Shown here: positions 8,916 to 17,899 of the stretch, piece by piece
Position numbering within the stretch: the first letter of the stretch is position 1
How the letters are laid out: each line of letters opens with the position of its first letter
Assembly (NCBI GenBank): GCA_028285305.1
Contig: JANQPV010000056.1
Location: 186,001 to 250,000, forward strand
Length of the DNA stretch: 64,000 nt
Source: Alphaproteobacteria bacterium
GTDB lineage: Bacteria; Pseudomonadota; Alphaproteobacteria; SMXP01
Direction of reading: 5' to 3'
Notes under the pieces: generated by a model
What the model saw: the letters and a program-made list of their open reading frames with translations, nothing else
The model's database searches: none
Told to the model about the DNA's origin: nothing
Translations under genes and position numbers: made by a program

Positions 8916-10286
8916 CTAATTCGAAGGGATCAGCCGATCAATTGCAACAATCCGAACCGGCTCGCGACCCTTGTTCTCAATCGCTAGATTTGCTCTCTCC
9001 GACACAGTGAGGGTCAAGTCCTCCTCAATATGCTTCGGTCCTTCTTCACCGACGATCGACACATCCCCAGTCAGGCCAGCCAAGAGCGACGTCCCGGATT
9101 CAGCAAATGGAGCTTCCCATATCCGTCCAGGAAGAACTTCCGCCACGCGAACACACAGCCGGTCCGTTGAGAGAATGGACGTCAGCGTTCCGTATACGGT
9201 CTCGGACGACAAGTGATGCGTGAGCTCGTTTCGGGATGCTTCCTTGAGTTCTTCAACCACAGCCTTCACCATCTCCGAATGGCCAAGGCCGGCAACCAGA
9301 ACCGCATCAGCAGTCTCTACGACAATCGTGTTGGTTAATCCGACGGCGGCAACCAGCCGGTGGGTGCTTCGAATATAGCACGATGTCACGCCGGAGGTGA
9401 GAACATCCCCCTCAATCACATTGTTATCCGCACCCGACTTCCCAATTTCCCACAGGGCGTCCCAAGCTCCTACGTCGCTCCACGCGAATTCGGCTGGGAC
9501 AACGGCGGCGCGTGATGTGTGCTCCATAACCGCGTAATCGATAGACTCGGAAGGACAATTGCGAAATTCTTCTTCGCTCAAAAAGACGTGATTCGAGTCC
9601 CTATTTGCTCTTTGAAAAGAGCTTATAGCGGCATCCTTGATCTTGGGTCGGAATAAATTGAGCTCATCAAGAAAGGCTTGCGCGCTGAACAAGAACATAC
9701 CACTGTTCCAATAATACTCGCCTGATGAAAGGTATTGCTCAGCCTTTTCTCTGTTGGGTTTTTCTTTGAATTCACCAACTCCAAAGAACCCTTCGCCCAG
9801 AGCGTCACCAGAGCGAATGTACCCATAACCGGTTTTCGGCTCCGTTGGCACAATGCCGAACGTCACCAAGTGCCCCGCAGCCGCCGCTTCGGTTGCAATA
9901 TTCACGGCACGGTAGAACTTATCCAGGTCTTCGATATGGTGATCCGCCGGTAGGATAAGTATCAGCGCTTCTTCGTTATGCTCCAGAGCAAACGCACTCA
10001 CCGCCGCAGCCGCGGGTGCCGTATTCTTTCCCATCGGTTCCACAATATAGGTGGCGTCCACCCCGACGCGATCGAGTTGCTCTTTGGCCGCGCGCGTTTG
10101 TAATCCTCCGCAAACAATGACCGGCGACCGGAAAATCCGCGAATCATTCATTCGCAAAGCCGTGGATTGGATCATCGTTTGTGGCCCAACCAAACGCTGC
10201 AACTGTTTGGGAAGCGCAGCCCGCGAAACGGGCCACAGCCGCGTCCCCGATCCGCCGGAAAGAATCACTGGAATTATTTTTGACAT
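8916..10286 (-). CDS. manC: mannose-1-phosphate guanylyltransferase (ManC/CpsB type)
   Basis: Makes GDP-mannose from mannose-1-phosphate and GTP. The pyrophosphorylase signature is at the N-terminus (PVILSGGSGTRLWPVSR), followed by FKEKPNREKAEQYL and YYWNSGMFLF. The C-terminal about 100 residues (VCVRVAEVLPGRIW...) are a degenerate cupin-like tail of the mannose-6-phosphate isomerase type. At 456 residues it is slightly shorter than typical bifunctional ManC/XanB, and the isomerase tail lacks an obvious metal-binding His cluster, so it is probably monofunctional. It sits 115 nt upstream of hldE and downstream of a Wza-like gene, in a polysaccharide region. Confidence 0.9.
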   Translation of the reverse strand: MSKIIPVILSGGSGTRLWPVSRAALPKQLQRLVGPQTMIQSTALRMNDSRIFRSPVIVCGGLQTRAAKEQLDRVGVDATYIVEPMGKNTAPAAAAVSAFALEHNEEALILILPADHHIEDLDKFYRAVNIATEAAAAGHLVTFGIVPTEPKTGYGYIRSGDALGEGFFGVGEFKEKPNREKAEQYLSSGEYYWNSGMFLFSAQAFLDELNLFRPKIKDAAISSFQRANRDSNHVFLSEEEFRNCPSESIDYAVMEHTSRAAVVPAEFAWSDVGAWDALWEIGKSGADNNVIEGDVLTSGVTSCYIRSTHRLVAAVGLTNTIVVETADAVLVAGLGHSEMVKAVVEELKEASRNELTHHLSSETVYGTLTSILSTDRLCVRVAEVLPGRIWEAPFAESGTSLLAGLTGDVSIVGEEGPKHIEEDLTLTVSERANLAIENKGREPVRIVAIDRLIPSN

Positions 10287-10413
10287 TGTTGCCCACCGAG
10301 AGATGTGTGAGCCGTTTCTATACTGGTATCGGAACAGGACTGTGGCGGCTCGCTCACCTGTTTACCACGAAACCTCTAAGGGCGCCTAAATGGCGGCTCC
10401 CCCAGGGCTCAGG

Positions 10414-11013
10414 TCAATAGTATCTTTGTGGAATGCGGACCACATCTCCTGGAACGAGCGCAAAGGAGCCAAAGTCATCGACTTCGATGTCGGCTTGGCC
10501 TTCTCTGCGGGTCACAAACACACGCAGATGATCTGCTCGATAGGTATATCCGCCGGCAATCGAAACAACTTCATCAATCGTCAAACCTTCGACGTAGGGG
10601 TATTCACCGGCCGCTTCGACTTCTCCCAACACATAGATCGGACCCGGATTCATGAGCCGGACTTTGGTGTTGATGTCCTGGTCGGTGTAGCTTGACAACT
10701 CGTTCCGGAATATGCGGTTGGCTGAACGGATGGACGCCTCCGCCAACGGCAAATGGCCAAGCAACTGGTGTTTGACGTATCCGTTTTGACCAACGAGATA
10801 GGTCCCACCGAATTCCGGCTTTGCATCCACGCTTAGCTCAATGATATCGCCCGGCTGAAGGACATGCGCACCTACAGCTCCATCCAACGTTGGGTCAGTC
10901 GTCTGCGGGGCGCAACCGGCAAGAAGGATGACAAACGCAAGTGTAAGTGAGGAAGCCTTTGGCAGCTTCGACAATACGAGGTCTATTTTGCGGAACATGT
11001 GAAATCCATTCAA
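10414..11013 (-). CDS. polysaccharide export outer-membrane lipoprotein (Wza-like, short)
   Basis: A 199-residue protein with a lipoprotein signal: a hydrophobic stretch ending in the lipobox LAGC, then PQTTDPTL. The mature part starts with HVLQPGDIIELSV, the polysaccharide export (PES) motif. An SLBB-type segment (GPIYVLGEVEAAGEYPY, then DEVVSIAGGYT) follows. It lacks the second SLBB and C-terminal helix of full-length Wza, as is common for alphaproteobacterial PES proteins of about 180-200 residues. An alternative start (MFRK) lies 15 nt downstream. It should form part of the exit channel for an exopolysaccharide with a Wzc-type kinase such as the one at the right window end. Confidence 0.9.
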   Translation of the reverse strand: MNGFHMFRKIDLVLSKLPKASSLTLAFVILLAGCAPQTTDPTLDGAVGAHVLQPGDIIELSVDAKPEFGGTYLVGQNGYVKHQLLGHLPLAEASIRSANRIFRNELSSYTDQDINTKVRLMNPGPIYVLGEVEAAGEYPYVEGLTIDEVVSIAGGYTYRADHLRVFVTRREGQADIEVDDFGSFALVPGDVVRIPQRYY

Positions 11014-11129
11014 AATGTCTGTGCTTTGAATCTATCAGATTCATAAAACACATAAAATTTTGCTAATTCCGCGTTAAGGCTACCTCCCTTGCACCACGCC
11101 TTTTGCTTCGCCCATGTGGAGAGAAGCTC

Positions 11130-11504
11130 TTACGAGCGACCGTTCTGCTCAATCACGCGATCTTGAAAAACCGGCTGTGGCACGGCTGGCCCGGACTCTG
11201 TTTCCGTTGTCGCAGACTGTTCAGTCGCATACGTATCCCGTCCGACTTGCTTGTGAAACGACATGCTGTAGGGCTCTTCGCCTGGTTTATGATACGTCGT
11301 CAAAGCGGTTTGAAAGCCGGTCTGAATCTTGTTTTCCGACGTATACGCAGAGCTTGACGGAGTCTTAAAGATCGCCGACAGCACGAGATTGATCGCCAAC
11401 AAAACGACGGAACCGCCCCCCCACACGGCCAGTATCGCAACAATCAGTCCCCGTTCAGCGGCTAGGTTTTCGATCCATCCCATCGCGAGCGAATAATACT
11501 CCAT
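11130..11504 (-). CDS. small single-span membrane protein, unknown
   Basis: 124 residues from the ATG at 11504, chosen because GGAGGG precedes it with the right spacing; a GTG lies one codon upstream. One clear hydrophobic segment at about residues 20-45 (GLIVAILAVWGGGSVVLLAI) is followed by a polar Ser/Thr/Gln-rich tail of about 75 residues. I recognise no family. It lies 116 nt upstream of the Wza-like gene on the same strand, so a role in the exopolysaccharide machinery is possible but is only inferred from position. Confidence 0.55.
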   Translation of the reverse strand: MEYYSLAMGWIENLAAERGLIVAILAVWGGGSVVLLAINLVLSAIFKTPSSSAYTSENKIQTGFQTALTTYHKPGEEPYSMSFHKQVGRDTYATEQSATTETESGPAVPQPVFQDRVIEQNGRS

Positions 11505-11730
11505 CACAAATCCCTCCAGTAGATAGCGTTCAAGGCATTCGAATGATCACCTCGAGTGTGTTCGAAGCGGCCTCAGTACCATATTTATTAAACGATCTTA
11601 AGAACTCACTGGAGGATAGGAGCCCTGAGTTGAGCCGCCGGTAACCATATTGCCCATTTTCTAATCATGAAGGGGCTCAGCATTTCGCCATTTGACTGAG
11701 AAACAAGCACACTTCAAAGGGGAACCGCGT

Positions 11731-14334
11731 TCAGCCCCTGCCCTCAAGTTCGAACTCACGAACAATGTGCACGTCGCGGGATGATGACCCGATCTCCAAT
11801 GCGTACCTGCCGGGGCTGTCTTGCCAGCCGCCTCTGCCCACATTCCAATGGGCAAAGTCTTCTTCAGAAAGACTAAATTCCACGACAGTGCTTTGTCCTT
11901 TCGACAACGACACCTTTTGAAACGCCTTCAGAGTTTTGGCCGGTTGCTTTACCTTAGTATCGATCGGACGAGCATAGACTTGTATCGTTTCCTGCCCGGG
12001 CCGGTTGCCAACATTTGTGACCTGGATCCGCACGCGGACCGCGCCCTCCGAGACTATCTCTTCATTGTCGCTCAAGTCCTGAAATTCAAATTGGGTGTAC
12101 GACATCCCATGCCCAAACGGGACCAGAGGCTCAACGTCGCGCGTCTCATACCAGCGGTATCCCATGTAAAGCCCTTCCGCATACAGCATTTTCCCGTCTT
12201 CGCCCGGATAATGGATAAACGCGGGTGTATCTTGAAGACGTTTAGGGAACGTCGTCGGCATTTTTCCAGACGGTGAAACATCGCCAAACAGAATGTCGGC
12301 AAGCGCATTGCCAAATTCTTGACCAGGAAACCAAGCGTGAAGAACTGCCGGTGCATCGTCGAGCCAAGGCATTTCAATGGCGGCACCTGCATTGGTGACA
12401 ACCACTGTATTCGGGTTCGCTTCGAGCACGCGCTCGACCAATTCATCCTGTTTGCCCGGCAGTTTGAGCGACCGCCGATCATGCCCCTCGGTTTCCCAAT
12501 CCTTGTTGGTACCGACAACCAAGACCACGGCATCTGCTGCACGTGCCGCCTCAACTGCATCCTGCATTAGGGTATCCGAAACGGGAGGCTTTGCACCGAA
12601 CCGCATTCCAGTTAGAAGCCCGCCCGGCAGAGATCGGCCTTCTATGGCGATGCGGTAAAGCTGGTTTTTGAACAAGAACGCCGAGTTCCTTTTTTCCTTC
12701 GAACCAAAAGAGAAGAAAGTCTCGCCGGGGATTTGCTCTGTCCAGTTGTCAATCAGAACTTCATTGTCCAACAGCAGCCGGGCCGGACCGGCGCTGTAAA
12801 CACCGAACTCATACTCGCCGGTACTATCTGGCACAAAAAAACCAGACAGTCTGTAAGAAGAAGTTTTTGAGGGCAATTCGGGCCCCATCAGTCCCGGCAT
12901 GAATATATCGTGGGCGTAAACGATAGAAGCAACCGGATCCCCCTCGAAATCCGGAGCGTCGAAAACCTCTAACAGGAGGCCCTTGTCCAGCGCATTGACA
13001 CCGGTTCGCAAATTTTCGGGGGCAATGGCCGGAACATACCGATGAGTCAAAGTCCCTGGCTCGTGTGTGACTTCCATGTCCCCGCCAACCCGCTGTTGAA
13101 TACCTTCAAGGGGGTTAATCACGTAATGAGGAAGAACCATGGAGCTTCCCCCTCCCATAATCTGTGGGTACGTCACGTTGGGGCCAATAACCGCGATACG
13201 GTTCAATGAGGAGGCGTCAAATGGCAGGACGTCTTTATTCTTGATCAAGACCATCGATTCATGGGCCAGCCGTCGCGCCAACTTTCGGTGCGCGGGTTTA
13301 TCAATGGCCGTTTCGGGCTCGGAAAGAGCATCATCGGCGTCAAGTTTCCCGGTGCGTGCAGCAACCGTTAAGAGCCGTTTCACTTTGTCAAAGATGAGAG
13401 CTTCGGAAACGCGCCCCTCTTCTACGGCCTTCAGCAGATTGTCTCCGAATGTCCGCGCCGGCCCGGGCATTTCAAGATCTAATCCGCCCAGCGCGTTTTC
13501 GACTGTTTCAAGCGCTGCCCCCCAGTCACTGACAACGACACCGTCAAACCCCCATTCCCCCTTGAGAACATCAATGAGCAGTTCGCGGTGAGAACTTGCG
13601 AAGATTCCGTTGACTTTATTATAGGCGGACATGATGAACCAAGGATGGCTCCGCCGCACAACCATTTCAAAGGGGCGGAGGTAAACTTCCCTGAGCGTGC
13701 GTTCATCAATCTCTGAGCTGATTGAATGACGCTGGTATTCGGTATCATTGCCTACAAAATGCTTCGGACACGCAGCAACACCGTTTTCTTGAACGCCCGC
13801 CACATAGGCAGCCGCAAGCTCACCCGTCAGGAGCGGATCCTCGGAAAAACACTCAAAATTTCGGCCCCCTATCGGGGTTCGGTGCAGGTTGATGGTCGGA
13901 CCAAGCAGAACCTGCACATCCTTGGTTCTGCACTCCCCAGCCAAAGCATGGCCGAGCTGCTCCAAAAGTACCGGGTTCCAAGTTGCGCCCAAGGCCGAAC
14001 CGACCGGAAAACAAGCCGACGACGCTCCCGTCGTCATGGTCCCGCGAACGCCATTTGGACCATCCGACAATTTCAGGGACGGGATCCCAAGACGCTCCAC
14101 GGCTGCCGTTTGCCACATGGAGATGCCAGAAAGCAGGCTCACCTTTTCTTCGAGGGTGAGGGACGCCAACAGCTTGTCGATCCGATTGTTCATCGTCCAA
14201 GTTTCAGGACTGTCTGAACGCCGGCTGCGAGGCGCATTTGCATTGGCGAGCTTTCTTTCATCGGATTGGTCCGGCATCGGCTTTCTGGCCCTTAAGAGGT
14301 TGTCGGATTTCGCTTCAATTCGAAACAAGCGCAT
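11731..14334 (-). CDS. GH3 beta-glucosidase with PA14 insertion
   Basis: A glycoside hydrolase family 3 enzyme that cleaves terminal beta-linked glucose or related sugars. The nucleophile Asp270 lies in GVVVSDWGA. The GH3 N-domain motifs LKLSDGPNGVRG and ACPKHFVGND are clear. The second alpha/beta domain is interrupted at about 400-550 by a PA14-like beta-sandwich (DSTGEYEFGVYSAG...LLLDNE), as in KdgF/BglX-like enzymes. A fibronectin-III-like tail (GNRPGQETIQVYARP) ends the protein. No signal peptide is visible. The first 47 residues are low-conservation; an ATG at 14193 (MNNRIDK) may be the true start. It lies in the polysaccharide region, which suggests glucan turnover or use of scavenged oligosaccharide. 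Confidence 0.9.
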   Translation of the reverse strand: MRLFRIEAKSDNLLRARKPMPDQSDERKLANANAPRSRRSDSPETWTMNNRIDKLLASLTLEEKVSLLSGISMWQTAAVERLGIPSLKLSDGPNGVRGTMTTGASSACFPVGSALGATWNPVLLEQLGHALAGECRTKDVQVLLGPTINLHRTPIGGRNFECFSEDPLLTGELAAAYVAGVQENGVAACPKHFVGNDTEYQRHSISSEIDERTLREVYLRPFEMVVRRSHPWFIMSAYNKVNGIFASSHRELLIDVLKGEWGFDGVVVSDWGAALETVENALGGLDLEMPGPARTFGDNLLKAVEEGRVSEALIFDKVKRLLTVAARTGKLDADDALSEPETAIDKPAHRKLARRLAHESMVLIKNKDVLPFDASSLNRIAVIGPNVTYPQIMGGGSSMVLPHYVINPLEGIQQRVGGDMEVTHEPGTLTHRYVPAIAPENLRTGVNALDKGLLLEVFDAPDFEGDPVASIVYAHDIFMPGLMGPELPSKTSSYRLSGFFVPDSTGEYEFGVYSAGPARLLLDNEVLIDNWTEQIPGETFFSFGSKEKRNSAFLFKNQLYRIAIEGRSLPGGLLTGMRFGAKPPVSDTLMQDAVEAARAADAVVLVVGTNKDWETEGHDRRSLKLPGKQDELVERVLEANPNTVVVTNAGAAIEMPWLDDAPAVLHAWFPGQEFGNALADILFGDVSPSGKMPTTFPKRLQDTPAFIHYPGEDGKMLYAEGLYMGYRWYETRDVEPLVPFGHGMSYTQFEFQDLSDNEEIVSEGAVRVRIQVTNVGNRPGQETIQVYARPIDTKVKQPAKTLKAFQKVSLSKGQSTVVEFSLSEEDFAHWNVGRGGWQDSPGRYALEIGSSSRDVHIVREFELEGRG

Positions 14335-14594
14335 GGGGCTGGTCTTGGATAGTTGAGAATTTGAGGGACAATCAAGTCAAGTCGGCATCGCCAAACCCCT
14401 CTCATGCAAACTCTTTTCCATCGCGGACCAAATTTCAGCCCGATTCTCCTTTTAACGTCATACGCGATGCCTTACACTGCCATTCAACCAAAAGGCGCAA
14501 CTCGTTGATTAACCATATTTTTGGAGTTTAATAGAGGAGAAAGAGCGGGATCCCGCCCGGAGCTACCAAGCCCTGAGTGCCGGAGGGAAAAGAC

Positions 14595-14843
14595 ATGGAC
14601 GTTATCGTAAACTTTTTCGGAGCGTTGATTCTGGCCCTTGGTTTGTTGTTGGGGGCAGCCGTTGTTTGCGGATTGTTTTCTCTCGTCCCCTACGTCTTTG
14701 CACGAACGCTCTACCCGCGTTTCTTTACAACCAACCCCGACGTGTCCCGCCGGCTGACACAAGTCTATTTCGGCCTTTGGAGCGCCGCATTTTTGGTTTG
14801 GTATTTGTTCTATTCGCCCGCGTTCAGTGTGTTCTTCTCATAG
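14595..14843 (+). CDS. small two-span membrane protein, unknown
   Basis: 82 residues starting at the ATG at 14595, which is preceded by GGAGGG at 8-9 bases. A GTG at 14577 in the same frame is less likely because it has no such site. Two hydrophobic segments (about residues 7-32 and 58-80) flank a short basic loop (ARTLYPRFFTTNPDVSRR). No family recognised. It stands alone between two genes on the opposite strand. Confidence 0.55.
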   Translation: MDVIVNFFGALILALGLLLGAAVVCGLFSLVPYVFARTLYPRFFTTNPDVSRRLTQVYFGLWSAAFLVWYLFYSPAFSVFFS

Positions 14844-15080
14844 GCGATAATCACTTCGATCCAAAACAACTTGCTCGAGTTGCTTCCTTTACGTCGCGTA
14901 TGGTCGTTAAGAAAGTGACGGTTTCGTCGTCACATTGGAAACCGAATCGCATCCGAAAAAATTTGCAACCTCGAATGAGGCCTTTGCACTAGATCTCTTC
15001 ATTTGCATAAGTCCGGCGCGTCACTCTCCGCAAGTCAAGAACGCAATTCGATGCAAACATCTTTTTAGCATCCGATCCAC

Positions 15081-15644
15081 TTATGCAACTATCGCCTGGT
15101 ACGTCTCGCTTTCGAGTTCGTCAACCAAACCCATGACTTCACTCTCTCTAACTAGGACGAATTCGCACCCGTTGATGCGTACTTCCGTTCCGGACCAACT
15201 GAGGAAACAAATCAGATCGCCTTTTGCCAGTCTAGGAGCTAATCTCTCTCCACGTTTATCGTAAGCACCTCGCCCCACCCCGAGAACTTCCCCCCTCACC
15301 ACTTTTTCCGAAACAGTTTCGGGGATAATAATCCCTCTGCGGACTGTATTAGCGTCATCAAGAACACGAACGACGATCCAGTCGTTAAGAGGGCGGAAAA
15401 AGAAGTCGTCGGCAAACTGAACAGAATGCTCCGATACGCTTTCGGAATCATTATCTCGTCCGACAGACTCTTTGTGGTCAGCCCATTTTCGAACGGCAGA
15501 CTTTGCTTCAACCACTGCGTCCAAGACTATCTTTGCGGACGACTCCGAAATCTCTGAAACAGCGAAATTCGCCAACTCTATTTGTTCGCGATCAAGAGGC
15601 CAGTGCTCAAGCTCGCCAAGAAGCTTTTTCTTTATCGATACCAT
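15081..15644 (-). CDS. GroES-domain protein with N-terminal extension
   Basis: 187 residues from the ATG at 15644 (GTG at 15656 is the alternative). The C-terminal half, about residues 84-175, is an unmistakable co-chaperonin 10 domain: RPLNDWIVV at its start, GIIIPETVSEK in place of the GroES mobile loop, GEVLGVGRGAYDKRGE, KGDLICFLSWSGTEVRING and LVRESEVMGLV at its end. The hydrophobic tripeptide that GroES uses to dock on GroEL (IVL in E. coli) is III here, so docking may be kept. The first 83 residues are helical and charged and match no domain I know. No groEL is in the window. It starts 18 nt after the stop of the upstream gene, so both form one transcription unit. A normal GroES is about 95 residues, so this is not the housekeeping copy. 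Confidence 0.8.
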   Translation of the reverse strand: MVSIKKKLLGELEHWPLDREQIELANFAVSEISESSAKIVLDAVVEAKSAVRKWADHKESVGRDNDSESVSEHSVQFADDFFFRPLNDWIVVRVLDDANTVRRGIIIPETVSEKVVRGEVLGVGRGAYDKRGERLAPRLAKGDLICFLSWSGTEVRINGCEFVLVRESEVMGLVDELESETYQAIVA

Positions 15645-15662
15645 TTCCGACCCCACTGTTGA

Positions 15663-16820
15663 TTAGGGGATTAGGTTCAATAACGTATCAGCGATCTGGG
15701 TTGCCTCCGCGTTGAAGCTGCAAGTTATTTCCCCCATTTGATCGATTGAGTCTTCAGCAATCGACTGGAGCAGTTTGCTTTGTTCGACCTCAAGTTGCAA
15801 GTCAAATTCTTTTGCTTGAGATCCCTCCACCGATGAAAGTGCGCTTCTTAGTTTCTCCAATTCATCCACCTTGTGCTGAATCAGAACAGGATTGTCGGTT
15901 GCTAAATCTAGAATGGAGTCTGTTATATCTTTTTGGTGCAATATTCGCGCCAAAGAGGCACAACGTTTAAGACATTTTCTGAGATTTCCGACTTCCCGGT
16001 ACTTTGAAATCTGCTTGCTCAGAAAATCAATGTACCTTCCCATTTCGATTGGATTGTTCATCTCATTTGGCAGCGAGTCAGACCATGCTAACGGTGCCTC
16101 CTGAGCCGCAAAGGTCTTTCTCAGACTTGCAGAATTACCACCCTCATCCACGGCTATCACCAAGTTCGATACTTCGGACAATCCTGACTGCGATACAGTT
16201 GCAATGTAGTCAAACTTCATGGTCGAATTTTGTTCGTCATCTGATTTAAATTTGTCGGAAATATCGGCAACCACCTGTTGAACTTCTCCAACGGGACTCA
16301 ACCACTCCCTGCTCCCCAAGGAAACTCGCAGACACATCAAGGAATCATTGCCTTTCAGGTTGTCTTCGATCCGCCACACCTGTTTGTTTCTTGACGGATT
16401 TAGATACTCACAAAAGTCAAAATCACCAAATGTCTCAAATAGCTTTCGGAGGACATTGCTGCCACTGATACAAATTACCGAGTCATCCGAGGATCGGATG
16501 GATCGCGAGAGATCCCAGACAACTGACAAAGCTTCATCGGTTGGGAATGTAGGAAGCACGTGGTAAGGCACTCGCACGAAAATCGGCGGGTCACTCCGAA
16601 ACAAATAGCCGGGATGTTCTTTATCAACCTTCCAGCCAGGGTACATTCCATCATAGACGTGCGCCATTCCCAACAGCACTTTGGTCAGAGCGTCCTCAAG
16701 GTGTTGGCGCGGGGCGCTTTTCTTGCCGCGCTTTTTCGATTTGCGTGTCGGATTGCTTCGATAGTATTCCAGACACGATACGAAGATATTCCTGATATCT
16801 CGATCAAGTTTGTTGCTCAT
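15663..16820 (-). CDS. nucleotidyltransferase-like protein, unknown family
   Basis: 385 residues with no full-length family that I recognise. The middle shows a nucleotidyltransferase-like signature: a hydrophobic strand ending in SGS (residues 119-121), an 11-residue helix, then GDFDF with acidic residues D133 and D135, and a later strand KFDYIAT with D204 as a possible third metal ligand. This spacing is like the GS-x(10-12)-DxD pattern of the polymerase-beta-like fold. The N-terminus has a very basic patch (RKSKKRGKK). The C-terminal 130 residues look helical. Base composition is visibly more AT-rich than the neighbours. It is the first gene of a unit with the GroES-domain protein. The enzymatic reading is inference; the gene itself is clear. 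Confidence 0.6.
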   Translation of the reverse strand: MSNKLDRDIRNIFVSCLEYYRSNPTRKSKKRGKKSAPRQHLEDALTKVLLGMAHVYDGMYPGWKVDKEHPGYLFRSDPPIFVRVPYHVLPTFPTDEALSVVWDLSRSIRSSDDSVICISGSNVLRKLFETFGDFDFCEYLNPSRNKQVWRIEDNLKGNDSLMCLRVSLGSREWLSPVGEVQQVVADISDKFKSDDEQNSTMKFDYIATVSQSGLSEVSNLVIAVDEGGNSASLRKTFAAQEAPLAWSDSLPNEMNNPIEMGRYIDFLSKQISKYREVGNLRKCLKRCASLARILHQKDITDSILDLATDNPVLIQHKVDELEKLRSALSSVEGSQAKEFDLQLEVEQSKLLQSIAEDSIDQMGEITCSFNAEATQIADTLLNLIP

Positions 16821-17120
16821 AGAATTCTCTGCAAGAGTCGGATCGAATGATTGGCCACCTCTCCCATGGCTTGGAGCCGGAACGTATTCTTATCGAATAG
16901 CAAGTCAAGGTTGCATTTCACACACACGACCGGCTACTTGTCAGCCCGAGCCAACAGCAAGCAACTTCCACGAGAATAACAACCACGATATTCGCCAAAC
17001 GACCCAAGTGAAGATCAGGGCGCTAAAGCGTCACCAATCAAGTTCTGAGACTCCAAATCACAACACTTGAACTCTGTAGAAAGATTATATCCGTAGACTG
17101 GGTGACATTTAACTACACCG
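16821..17120. other. 300-base intergenic region upstream of the nucleotidyltransferase-like gene
   Basis: No convincing coding sequence on either strand. The part next to 16820 must hold the promoter of the leftward two-gene unit, but I see no clear -35/-10 pair. A weak GAGA-type ribosome site precedes the ATG at 16820. The composition is AT-rich like the adjoining island. Confidence 0.4.
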
Positions 17121-17744
17121 TCACGCCGCCGACTTCTCCCATTCCATGACGTGAAACCAAGGCACCCGCGCATGGGTGTTTCCCTCATCCACGTAGTCGG
17201 CAGATGCAGCCGGCTCATCGTAATGTCGCAAAACGAGCTCGTTCGACAGGAACGCTTGCATATAGGCGCCCAAAGGCCGGTGCCAGTTCACCACGCGAAC
17301 GCCTGACCACTCGACCCAATGTGACCATTCCGAACCGTAGTCATCGACTTGATAACACTGGGGCGAGCCGTCGTCGTCTCTCTTCCAACCCAATTTCATG
17401 CCCGCCGACAGCACAGGGTTAAGATTGGCAACCAGAAGCCTACCCCCAAACATCAGCACCCGCGCCATCTCCCCGATCGCTTTCTCAAATTCCGGAATAT
17501 CAACCAGCGTGACGTAACTCACAACAAGGTCAAATGACCGATCGGGAAACGGCAGGTACTCAGCCTCCGACATAACATAGGCGCCGCTCACATCCTTTGC
17601 CTTCGCTGCGCGCAGCAACGCGGACGTCGGATCTATTCCAACGGGAGAAACGCCTTCGTCCGCCAGCTTCCGGCAAAAACGGCCTTCGCCGCACCCAACG
17701 TCGAGGGCCTTTTGAAATCGCCTCGCCCGCACCCGAGCAAGCAT
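17121..17744 (-). CDS. class I SAM-dependent methyltransferase (N-terminus unresolved)
   Basis: A Rossmann-fold methyltransferase. Motif I is ALDVGCGEGRFCRKL, then GIDPTSALL and the strand FDLVVSYVTLVDIPEFE. The ATG at 17744 gives 207 residues but starts just before motif I. The same frame stays open upstream to a stop at 17910-17912 and reads WETSADAWIHSLGEDGDKGR and then KYVLDARMLAR, which is the usual N-terminus of this family. That extension holds no ATG, GTG or TTG codon. Either a rare start is used, or a 1-base error or real frameshift separates it from a GTG at 17869 in another frame. The gene overlaps or abuts the GST stop at 17900. The substrate is unknown. Confidence 0.8.
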   Translation of the reverse strand: MLARVRARRFQKALDVGCGEGRFCRKLADEGVSPVGIDPTSALLRAAKAKDVSGAYVMSEAEYLPFPDRSFDLVVSYVTLVDIPEFEKAIGEMARVLMFGGRLLVANLNPVLSAGMKLGWKRDDDGSPQCYQVDDYGSEWSHWVEWSGVRVVNWHRPLGAYMQAFLSNELVLRHYDEPAASADYVDEGNTHARVPWFHVMEWEKSAA

Positions 17745-17899
17745 GCGCGCGTCCAGAACATATTTTCTGCCCTTATCGCCATCCTCGCCCAGACTGTGAA
17801 TCCAAGCGTCCGCGGAGGTCTCCCAGCCGTTCGTGTCCTCCGCGTCGCCGCCGGCCTCGCCGTTTTCACCAGCCGTGAGAGGTCGCCTTACGAAACGCC

